NCBI GenBank assembly: GCA_044507605.1
Contig: JBIQJI010000030.1
Location: 1-64,000, forward strand
Origin: Thermopolyspora sp044507605
GTDB lineage: Bacteria > Actinomycetota > Actinomycetes > Streptosporangiales > Streptosporangiaceae
Length of the DNA stretch: 64,000 nucleotides
Reading direction: 5' to 3'
Positions 57,514 to 64,000 of this stretch are shown piece after piece; the first letter of the stretch is position 1; each line of letters starts with the position of its first letter. Position numbers and translations under genes: made by a program. The notes under the pieces are model-generated. The model was given only the letters and a program-made list of their open reading frames with translations, did not search any database and was not told where the DNA came from.

Positions 57514-58467
57514 ATGCGTTACAGGACATTGGGCGACTCGGGCCTTCGGGTGTCGGTGGTCGGGCTGGGCTGCAACAACTTCGGCGGTCGTGTCGACGCG
57601 GCCGGCACCAGGAAGGTGGTGGACGCGGCGATCGACGAGGGCGTGACCCTCTTCGACACCGCCGAGTCGTACGGCGCCACGCCGGGCGCGTCCGAGGAGG
57701 CGCTCGGCGAGGCCCTGGCCGGTCGGCGCGACAGGGTGGTGCTGGCCACCAAGTTCGCCAGCAAGCACAACCGGCCCGACTACGGGCTGGGCGAGGCGTG
57801 CGGGGCGCCGGGCGGCCGGGCGTACATCCGGCGCGCGGTGGAGGGGTCGCTGCGCCGCCTGCGCACCGACCACATCGACCTCTACCAGTACCACTTCCCC
57901 GACGGCGTCACCCCGGTGGAGGAGACGCTGGAGGCCCTGACGGAGCTGGTCCGCGAGGGCAAGGTGCGCTACATCGGCAGCTCCAACTTCAGCGGCTGGC
58001 AGATCGCCGAGGCCGCGCACGTGGCCCGGGAGCGAGGGCTCGCGCCGTTCATGTCGGCGCAGAACCACTGGTCGCTGCTGGAGCGCGACGCCGAGCGCGA
58101 GGTGGTGCCGGCGGCCGTGCACTACGGGGTGGGCGTGCTGCCGTACTTTCCGCTGGCCCACGGGCTGCTCACGGGCAAGGTGCGGCGCGGGCAGGAGCCG
58201 CCGGCCGGCAGCAGGCTGGCCGGGCTGCCCGAGCTCATCACGCCGGAGCGGCTCGACCGCGTCGAGGCGCTGGCGGCCTGGGCCGGCGAGCACGGCCGCT
58301 CCCTGCTCGACGTGGCCATCGGCGCGCTGGCCGCGCTGCCCGGCTGCGCGTCGGTGATCGCGGGAGCGACCAGCCCCGAGCAGATCCGCGCCAACGCGGC
58401 CGCCGGCGCCTGGGAGCCGTCCGCCGCGGAGCTGGCCGAGATCACCGGCCTGGCGCCGGTCGCCTGA
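57514..58467 (+). CDS. Aldo/keto reductase
   Basis: NADP-dependent aldo/keto reductase of 317 residues. The tetrad is visible: Asp and Tyr in LFDTAESYGATPG, Lys in VVLATKFASKHN and His in LYQYHFPDGVTP. YIGSSNFSGWQI and the late SVIAGATSPEQIRAN are standard for the YhdN/Tas-like branch. It lies 10 nt after the P450 on the same strand, so it may be co-transcribed with it and reduce a keto group of the product. A general detoxification role is equally possible. ATG 57514 is preferred to a start nine bases earlier. Confidence 0.82.
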   Translation: MRYRTLGDSGLRVSVVGLGCNNFGGRVDAAGTRKVVDAAIDEGVTLFDTAESYGATPGASEEALGEALAGRRDRVVLATKFASKHNRPDYGLGEACGAPGGRAYIRRAVEGSLRRLRTDHIDLYQYHFPDGVTPVEETLEALTELVREGKVRYIGSSNFSGWQIAEAAHVARERGLAPFMSAQNHWSLLERDAEREVVPAAVHYGVGVLPYFPLAHGLLTGKVRRGQEPPAGSRLAGLPELITPERLDRVEALAAWAGEHGRSLLDVAIGALAALPGCASVIAGATSPEQIRANAAAGAWEPSAAELAEITGLAPVA

Positions 58468-58665
58468 AGGGTTCTTCCGGGAGGGCCGGTCGCGGGGCGA
58501 CCTGCGCGGTCACGCCACGACCGGCACCCGGCGGCCGGGCCGGTCGGCCGCCGATATTCGGAAACGGCCATTGTGGCAGGCCGGCCGGGTGTTTCCCTAT
58601 GCGGCCGAAATTCGGTGCACCGCATGTCGACCGCTCGGCCGCCGCATATCGAGCGGGCGCGGCGA

Positions 58666-59133
58666 TCAGCAGACGTCGGCCACTTTGAGAGTGACGGGCA
58701 CGGCCTGGGTCTGCGTGCCGTCGGAGGCCCACAGTTCCGGGGTGTACACCCCGGCGGGAAGCGGCCCGATCGAAATGGGTACGAACCCGTGAATGACGCC
58801 GCCGTATTCGGACCCGGGCTCGACCCGGCCCCCGGGGGACGTCGTGCCCGGAGGCAGGTTCCGCAGCCCTGTCGTGAGTGTGGTCGTCCAGGTGCCGTGG
58901 AGCGGCACCAGGAAGTACGCGCCCGCCGGCCAGCCGACGTTCGGCTTGAGGCAGATCCGCTGGTCGGCGTCCCACAGGGTCCACGTCGACGTCGTCGACG
59001 CCGAGGCCGCCGCGGCCGGCGATGACGACGAGTCCGCCGGGGACGACGCCGAGGCGGGCGGCGCGCCGAACAGCGTCAGGGCCAGTCCTGTCGCCACGGC
59101 GGGTATCAGCCTGACGGTACGGGTCGATCTCAC
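58666..59133 (-). CDS. Small secreted protein
   Basis: Exported protein of 155 residues. The signal is Arg-rich and then hydrophobic (LIPAVATGLALTLFG), with cleavage near PPASAS and an Ala/Ser/Asp-rich tether. The mature domain has two cysteines (QRICLKPN and the C-terminal VADVC) that could form a disulfide. It also has aromatic strand motifs such as AGAYFLVPLHGTW and GVYTPELWASDG, suggesting a small beta sandwich. I do not recognise the family with confidence. The GTG start at 59133 has GGGAGGTACCT. An AT-rich region upstream is its probable promoter. Confidence 0.7.
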   Translation of the reverse strand: MRSTRTVRLIPAVATGLALTLFGAPPASASSPADSSSSPAAAASASTTSTWTLWDADQRICLKPNVGWPAGAYFLVPLHGTWTTTLTTGLRNLPPGTTSPGGRVEPGSEYGGVIHGFVPISIGPLPAGVYTPELWASDGTQTQAVPVTLKVADVC

Positions 59134-59386
59134 AGGTACCTCCCGTTGTCGTGCCAGGTTCGCCTGCGCAACCTGATTATTTATCATTCAATCATCGCGA
59201 AAAGTGAACGACATCCGCTTCTGTTGTTTCTTAAGAAAAATTCAGAACCGCACCGCACAATGGTCCGGCACAATGGTCCGGCGGGAATCCGAAACTTTTC
59301 TGGCACCGGCCGGTCGGACAATGGCGGACCTGCGGAAACAGGCGCCTTGACCACAAGTGGACGAGTGGTGTTCGGCGCCGGCCGGG

Positions 59387-60436
59387 TCACGGCCTGCGGA
59401 CGGACCTCGCGATGAGGGTGAGCATCGTGCCGAACGCCAGCAGCCAGGCGATGAAGGCGATCCAGGTCTGGATCGAGGCGATGGTGAGCAGCTCGGGGAT
59501 GCCGGAGACGCTGCCGAGCTCGTGCGAGGCGGCGCTGTACATGCCGAGCGGGAAGATCATGCTCCACCAGCCGGGCCCGTAGTCGAGCGGCGCCCGGTGC
59601 ACGAGGTGACGCCAGCAGCCCAGGGCGACCAGCGCCGGGTAGAGCCAGGTGCCGAAGGACCAGAAGATCAGGGAGATGTGCAGGGCCACGTCGTGGGCGA
59701 CGAGGGCCGCCGGGGCGGCGGTCATGCGGGAGATGTCGGAGCCGGCGACCGTGGTGATGGCGGTCGCGCCCATCGCGATCCAGTAGGGCGGGGTGAGGTC
59801 GCGTGGAGTGATCTTGTAGCGGATCAGGCGGAGCGTCACGGTCATGCCGACCACGACGTACAGGCAGATCGAGACGCACCAGGCGATCACGGCGAGGAGC
59901 GCGAGCAGGCTCCGGCCGGTGGTGGCGGTGCGTTCCAGGGTGGCGGCGAGCACCGCGACGGACTGGCCGGCGACGACCAGCACGAACCAGGAGCCGTCGG
60001 CGTACCGGAGGGTCTCGTTGCCGGGGCGGCCGAGCACGCTGAGCCAGGGCACGGCGTAGGCGAGCACGATCCAGGACAGCGTGCCGACCGCGAGGAGCAC
60101 GATGGCCGCGCCGTGGTGGCCGCCATCGGCGAGGCGGGTGCCGAGCACGTGGGTGCCGGCGGTGAAGGTGAAGAAGCCGAAGGCACGCCGGGGGTCGCAC
60201 ATGTCGTGCGCCATCTCGGCCCGGTACGCCACGAGCCGCCACAGGGTGAGGCCGAGCAGCGCGGCGTACGCCGCGCCGGAGGTCCACAGCAGGGCCGCCG
60301 ACAGGGCGGGCAGGCCGGCGGCGTTCACGTCGACCGACACGATGCCGGTCGCCATGACCAGGGCGAAGTAGGAGGGGGCGAGGCCGCGGGCGGTGCGGCG
60401 TACCCGGGCGATGACGGGTTTCGGGGGGCCGGTCAT
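59387..60436 (-). CDS. TDT-family (SLAC1/TehA-like) transporter
   Basis: Membrane protein of 349 residues with about ten helices, of the tellurite-resistance/dicarboxylate transporter family. The early LAPSYFALVMATGIVSVDVN and the repeated Phe/Tyr-containing pore helices (FFTFTAGTHVLGTRL, WWSMIFPLGMYSAAS) are typical. Members form anion channels or carriers. Its start abuts the narI stop, so it is the last gene of the nitrate reductase operon, where it may move an anion such as nitrite, nitrate or a dicarboxylate. This is inferred from position. Confidence 0.8.
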   Translation of the reverse strand: MTGPPKPVIARVRRTARGLAPSYFALVMATGIVSVDVNAAGLPALSAALLWTSGAAYAALLGLTLWRLVAYRAEMAHDMCDPRRAFGFFTFTAGTHVLGTRLADGGHHGAAIVLLAVGTLSWIVLAYAVPWLSVLGRPGNETLRYADGSWFVLVVAGQSVAVLAATLERTATTGRSLLALLAVIAWCVSICLYVVVGMTVTLRLIRYKITPRDLTPPYWIAMGATAITTVAGSDISRMTAAPAALVAHDVALHISLIFWSFGTWLYPALVALGCWRHLVHRAPLDYGPGWWSMIFPLGMYSAASHELGSVSGIPELLTIASIQTWIAFIAWLLAFGTMLTLIARSVRRP

Positions 60437-61180
60437 CTACTGTGGTGCGCCTATCTTGCGCCATCGGCGGCCGCTGGTGCCGGGCTCGGGCGGCAGCAGG
60501 TTGCGGCGGCTGCGGTAGACGACGTACGGCCGCCACAGGTACCAGAGGGGGAAGCTCCAGGCGTGCACGAGACGGCTGAACGGCCACACGGCCCAGATCG
60601 CCCAGGAGGCTGCCGCGTGCAACTGATACATCACGGGGGCGTTCTTCATCACGTCGATCGGAGGATTCCCGGTGAAAAGACCACGAAACCAGGGTGACAC
60701 AGTGAGTCGGTAGTCATATCCGGGGCCCAGGAGGTTCCACCGGAAGGTGGGCAGCACACCGGTCAGCACGATGATCAGCAGCAGGATCAGCGCCACATAG
60801 TCGATCTTCGCGGTGGTGGCGCGGACCCTGGGGACGAGCATGCGCCGGCCGGCCAGCAGCGCGATGCCGAGGACGACCAGGATCGCGGCGATGGCGCCGG
60901 GGATCGCCGAGAACCAGCGGTAGACGTTCTCGGGGACGCCCAGGGCCCGGGTGGCGGACGCCGGGATGAGGATGCCGATGACGTGCCCGGCGATCGCGGC
61001 CAGCGCGCCGTAGTGGAAGATCGGCCCGCCCCACTTGAGCAGGCGGCGCTCCAGCAGCTGGGTCGAGTAGCAGTCCCAGCCGAACCGGTCGTACCGCCAC
61101 CGCCACACGTGCCCGACGACGAAGATCACCATCGCCACGTACGGCAGGATGGCCCACAACCACAGGTCGGCGTCGATCAC
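60437..61180 (-). CDS. narI: Respiratory nitrate reductase gamma subunit NarI
   Basis: Membrane cytochrome b subunit, 247 residues, five helices, that takes electrons from menaquinol for the NarGH enzyme. Heme ligands are in FHYGALAAIAGHVIGIL (two His) and YQLHAAASW with SRLVHAWSFP (two His). It starts with IDADLWLWAILPYVAM as in other actinobacterial NarI. The GTG start at 61180 overlaps the narJ stop (GTGA). A short basic tail ends the protein right before the transporter gene. Confidence 0.92.
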   Translation of the reverse strand: MIDADLWLWAILPYVAMVIFVVGHVWRWRYDRFGWDCYSTQLLERRLLKWGGPIFHYGALAAIAGHVIGILIPASATRALGVPENVYRWFSAIPGAIAAILVVLGIALLAGRRMLVPRVRATTAKIDYVALILLLIIVLTGVLPTFRWNLLGPGYDYRLTVSPWFRGLFTGNPPIDVMKNAPVMYQLHAAASWAIWAVWPFSRLVHAWSFPLWYLWRPYVVYRSRRNLLPPEPGTSGRRWRKIGAPQ

Positions 61181-61830
61181 GGCTGCGCCTCTCGTCCGGT
61201 GATGTGTTCCGGTGGCCCGAACGGCCCACCGGCCGGTTCTCCGTAGGGCTCCAGGCCGACCCGTTCGTCCGGCGGGCCGCTCTCCCACAGGCGGCGCACG
61301 GCGGCGAGCCGGGCCCCGCGCATCCTCGGCAGCAGGGCGCACACGGCGTCCAGCAGGTGCACGTACGGCGTGCCCGCCTCGCGCAGCGCCCGCCGCAGCA
61401 CCTCCAGCTCGGTCTGGCGGCGGCGCAGCAGGGCCGCGCCGTGCGGGCTGAGCGCGGCGAACTCCAGCACCACCGGCAGGTGGTCGGGCAGCTCGTGGTC
61501 CGGCGGCGTGAACCCCGCGGCGCCGTACGCCGACGTGTACGCCAGCAGCGCCACGCCCCGGCGGCGGGTGTCGCCGTGCCGGTGGTAACTGAGGTAGAGG
61601 GCGCAGCGGCGGCCCAGGTCGAACGTGGCCACGTAGTGCGCCGCCGCCTCCTGCGGCGTGGCGGCGCGCAGCCAGCGCAGGAACCGCGCGAAGTGGCCGG
61701 AGCCGGGGCAGCGGGCGGCCTCGGCGTCCAGCGCGTCCAGCCCGTCGAACAGGACCGGCGCGGGGTACTGGAGCAGCACCGACGCCAGCTTGTACGCCCG
61801 CGCCTCCCCGTCGCCGCCCGGTGCCCTCAT
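61177..61830 (-). CDS. narJ: Nitrate reductase assembly chaperone NarJ
   Basis: Cytoplasmic chaperone for molybdenum cofactor insertion into NarG, 217 residues. The N-terminal YKLASVLLQYPAPVLFDGLD and the central YVATFDLGRRCALYLSYHRH are diagnostic of NarJ/TorD-like proteins, followed by ELPDHLPVVLEFAAL. The start overlaps the narH stop (ATGA) and the stop overlaps the narI start. The C-terminal 40 residues are Pro/Gly-rich. Confidence 0.92.
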   Translation of the reverse strand: MRAPGGDGEARAYKLASVLLQYPAPVLFDGLDALDAEAARCPGSGHFARFLRWLRAATPQEAAAHYVATFDLGRRCALYLSYHRHGDTRRRGVALLAYTSAYGAAGFTPPDHELPDHLPVVLEFAALSPHGAALLRRRQTELEVLRRALREAGTPYVHLLDAVCALLPRMRGARLAAVRRLWESGPPDERVGLEPYGEPAGGPFGPPEHITGREAQP

Positions 61831-63479
61831 GCCTCGCCCTCGCCGGGGAACTCGCCTTCGCCGGGGAACAGGTGGGGCGGGCGGCCGGTGCCGTCCCAGC
61901 CGAGCAGGTTGGCGTGCAGCCGGCCGTCGGCGCCCCGGAAGGTGCGGCCCGCCGGGCGGCGCCCGGCGGCGGGCACGCCGGTGTCGTCGTACGCCGGGGG
62001 TCCCTGCCCGCCCATGCCGGGGCCGCCGGGGGTGTCGAGGCTGCAGTAGATCTGCTGGTGCTGCGCGGTGAGGGCGCCGGCGTCCTCGGCGTGGGCCATG
62101 GGGATGACGTAGCGCTCGTCGTACTTGGCGATGGCGAGCAGCCGGAACAGCTCCTCGATGTCCCGCTCGGACATGCCCGCCGATGCGGCGAGGGCGGGCG
62201 GCACGTCCTGGCCGAGCTGCCGGGCCCGCATGTGGGCGCGGACGGCGGCCAGTTTGCGCAGCACGTCGCGGACCACGCCGGTGCGTCCCGCCGTGAACAG
62301 GTTCGCCAGGTACTCCACGGGGACGCGCAGCGCGTCGATGGTGGCGAACACCCGGTCCGGGTCGGCCGGGTCGTAGCCGGCGGCGTGCACGATGTCGGCG
62401 ACCGGCGACAGCGGCGGGATGTACCAGACCATGGGCAGGGTGCGGTACTCCGGATGCAGCGGCAGGGCCACCCGGTGCCGCACGGCGAGCGCGTACACCG
62501 GCGAGCGCCGCGCGGCCCGCAGCCAGTCGTCGGCGATGCCCTGCCTGGCCGCCTCCGCGCGCACCTGCGGGTCCTCGGGGTCGAGGAACACCGCCAGCTG
62601 GGCTTCGTACAGGTCCTGGGGGTCGGGGGTGGCGGCCGCGGCGAGCACGGCGTCGGCGTCGTACAGGAACAGGCCCAGGTAGCGCAGCCGCCCGACGCAG
62701 GTCTCCGAGCAGATCGTCGGCTCCCCCGACTCGACGCGCGGGTAGCAGAAGGTGCACTTCTCGGCCTTGCCGGTGCGGTGGTTGAAGTACACCTTCTTGT
62801 AGGGGCAGCCGGAGACGCAGAACCGCCAGCCCCGGCACCGGTTCTCGTCGACGAGCACGATGCCGTCCTCGGCCCGCTTGTACATCGCGCCGGACGGGCA
62901 CGACGCGACGCACGACGGGTTGAGGCAGTGCTCGCAGATGCGCGGCAGGTAGAACATGAACGCCCGCTCGTACTCCATCCGCACCCGTTCCTCCAGCCCG
63001 GCGAGGTCGGGGTCGTCGATGGCGTGCTCGGTGGAGCCGGCGAGGTCGTCGTCGAAGTTGCCGCCCCACCTGATGTGCATCTGCCTGCCGGTGAGCGTGG
63101 AGATGGCGTGCGCGTTCGGGTTGCGCGTGCCGAGCGGGGCGTCGATGACGGTCTGGTAGTCGTACGACCAGGACTCGCCGAAGTCGTCGATCGTGGGCAG
63201 GTCGGGATTGTAGAAGATCGACAGCAGTTTGCGGACGCGGCCGCCCGCCCTGAGCCGCAGCCGGCCCTTGCGGTCCAGGGACCAGCCGCCCTTCCAGGTG
63301 TCCTGGTCCTCGTACCGTCGGGGATAGCCGACGCCGGGCTTGGTCTCGACGTTGTTGAAGTAGACGTACTCCATGCCGGGGCGGTTGGTCCAGGTCTGCT
63401 TGCAGGTGACCGAACAGGTGTGGCAGCCGATGCACTTGTCGAGGTTCATCACCATCGCGACCTGCGCCATGATCCGCAT
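61827..63479 (-). CDS. narH: Respiratory nitrate reductase beta subunit NarH
   Basis: Iron-sulfur electron-transfer subunit, 550 residues. Cluster-binding runs are CIGCHTCSVTCKQTW, CEHCLNPSCVASCPSG, RCRGWRFCVSGCPYKK and CTFCYPRVESGEPTICSETC. The Trp in RGWRFC marks the 3Fe-4S site of NarH. MVMNLDKCIGCHTCSVTCKQ near the start is standard. The C-terminal tail ends with two copies of FPGEGE. Start ATG 63479 shares one base with the narG stop. An internal ATG at 63470 is an alternative. Confidence 0.94.
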   Translation of the reverse strand: MRIMAQVAMVMNLDKCIGCHTCSVTCKQTWTNRPGMEYVYFNNVETKPGVGYPRRYEDQDTWKGGWSLDRKGRLRLRAGGRVRKLLSIFYNPDLPTIDDFGESWSYDYQTVIDAPLGTRNPNAHAISTLTGRQMHIRWGGNFDDDLAGSTEHAIDDPDLAGLEERVRMEYERAFMFYLPRICEHCLNPSCVASCPSGAMYKRAEDGIVLVDENRCRGWRFCVSGCPYKKVYFNHRTGKAEKCTFCYPRVESGEPTICSETCVGRLRYLGLFLYDADAVLAAAATPDPQDLYEAQLAVFLDPEDPQVRAEAARQGIADDWLRAARRSPVYALAVRHRVALPLHPEYRTLPMVWYIPPLSPVADIVHAAGYDPADPDRVFATIDALRVPVEYLANLFTAGRTGVVRDVLRKLAAVRAHMRARQLGQDVPPALAASAGMSERDIEELFRLLAIAKYDERYVIPMAHAEDAGALTAQHQQIYCSLDTPGGPGMGGQGPPAYDDTGVPAAGRRPAGRTFRGADGRLHANLLGWDGTGRPPHLFPGEGEFPGEGEA

Positions 63480-64000
63480 CAGAACCGCACCTTCTGGTCG
63501 CGGCGGCGCCGGATGACGGCGAGTTCGTCACGCTGGAAGCCGGCCGGGCCGTAGTAGTTGAACCCGAAGGACAGCTGGCCGTAGCCGCCGATGAGGTGGG
63601 TGGGTTTGATCGCGACGCGGGTGAGCGAGTTGTCGGAGCCGCCGCGCCAGCCCGAGATCTCCGAGTGGGGCGTCATCAGGTGGCGGTCCTTGGAGTGGTA
63701 CATGAACGCCGTGCCCGCCGGCATGCGGTGCGTGACGACGGCCCGGCACGTCACCACGCCGTTGCGGTTGTACGCCTCGATCCAGTCGTTGTCGGCGACC
63801 CCGATCGTGGCCGCGTCGCGGTCGCTCAGCCAGATGACCGGCCCGCCGCGGAACAGCCGCAGCATGTGGATGTTGTCCTGGAACTCCGAATGGATGGACC
63901 ACTTGGAGTGCGGGGTGAGGTAGCGCACCACGACCGACGGCAGGTCGTCGGCCGCCGGCACGCCGCCGAGCAGCCGCGCGTAGTTCAGCGGGGGCCGGTA
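63479..64000 (-). CDS. narG: Respiratory nitrate reductase alpha subunit NarG, C-terminal part
   Basis: C-terminal 173 residues of the catalytic molybdenum subunit. The gene runs off the right edge. Seen are SKWSIHSEFQDNIHMLRLFR, GGPVIWLSDRDAA, TAFMYHSKDRHLMTPHSEIS and TRVAIKPTHLIGGYGQLSFG, all characteristic of the NarG cofactor-binding C-terminal domain. It heads the narGHJI operon. Upstream control lies outside the window. Confidence 0.94.
   Translation of the reverse strand, partial: YRPPLNYARLLGGVPAADDLPSVVVRYLTPHSKWSIHSEFQDNIHMLRLFRGGPVIWLSDRDAATIGVADNDWIEAYNRNGVVTCRAVVTHRMPAGTAFMYHSKDRHLMTPHSEISGWRGGSDNSLTRVAIKPTHLIGGYGQLSFGFNYYGPAGFQRDELAVIRRRRDQKVRF

Noticed and set aside
61821..63554. 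Plus-strand frame opposite narH and part of narJ
   Set aside because: narH has all expected cysteine clusters. The opposite frame is compositionally biased and motif-free.

Overview
The window is high-GC DNA with strong GC3 bias, many GTG starts and ATGA/GTGA gene overlaps. This points to a filamentous actinomycete. A Streptosporangium/Nonomuraea-type organism would fit, but no marker in the window fixes the genus. No phage structural genes, integrases or insertion sequences were recognised.

Layout. 1-408: wreck of a VapBC toxin-antitoxin locus. 675-3261: cobalamin riboswitch, metE and a strong terminator. 3298-4731: secreted GH6 cellulase under a CebR-type box. 5158-15561: housekeeping and accessory genes, namely an Nramp-like carrier, a PLP decarboxylase, a secreted propeller protein with a membrane partner, an isochorismatase-like hydrolase with a GlxA-type regulator, a nitroreductase and an aldehyde dehydrogenase. 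15608-22254: a sugar regulon of GH42 beta-galactosidase, ABC importer (two permeases and a binding lipoprotein) and LacI repressor, tied together by four copies of a TGTTTRCGTAAACA-like operator. 22768-23696: seven tRNA genes (Trp, Ala, Gly, Leu, Glu, Tyr, Arg), of which the Leu and Arg genes are structurally abnormal.

24093-40192: a catabolic island. It has an MFS carrier, a GntR/UTRA regulator, a three-subunit molybdenum hydroxylase, an SDR dehydrogenase, a CMD-family protein, a two-subunit Rieske dioxygenase with a small companion protein, a DapA-family aldolase, an ornithine-cyclodeaminase-like protein, a cyclase-type amidohydrolase, a nitrilase-type amidase, an extradiol dioxygenase and an aldehyde dehydrogenase. 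Together these make sense as a pathway for a bicyclic N-heteroaromatic: ring hydroxylation, dihydroxylation of the benzo ring, rearomatisation, meta cleavage, aldol removal of pyruvate, aldehyde oxidation, then opening of the N-ring. Two near-identical palindromes in the two divergent promoter regions are the likely GntR operators.

41143-57503: a biosynthetic cluster whose main operon reads leftward from 55920. It encodes an aromatic FAD hydroxylase, a PhyH oxygenase, two KAS III-like acyltransferases, an iterative orsellinate-type PKS (KS-AT-DH/PT-ACP), a split transketolase, a GT20 (OtsA/VldE-like) glycosyltransferase, a bicupin, a GmhA-like SIS isomerase and a P450. A second P450 is divergent. 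The set suggests an aromatic polyketide acyl group placed on an unusual sugar or disaccharide. I cannot match it to a known product.

57514-64000: an aldo/keto reductase, a small secreted protein, and a narGHJI respiratory nitrate reductase operon (narG cut by the window edge) followed by a TDT-family transporter.
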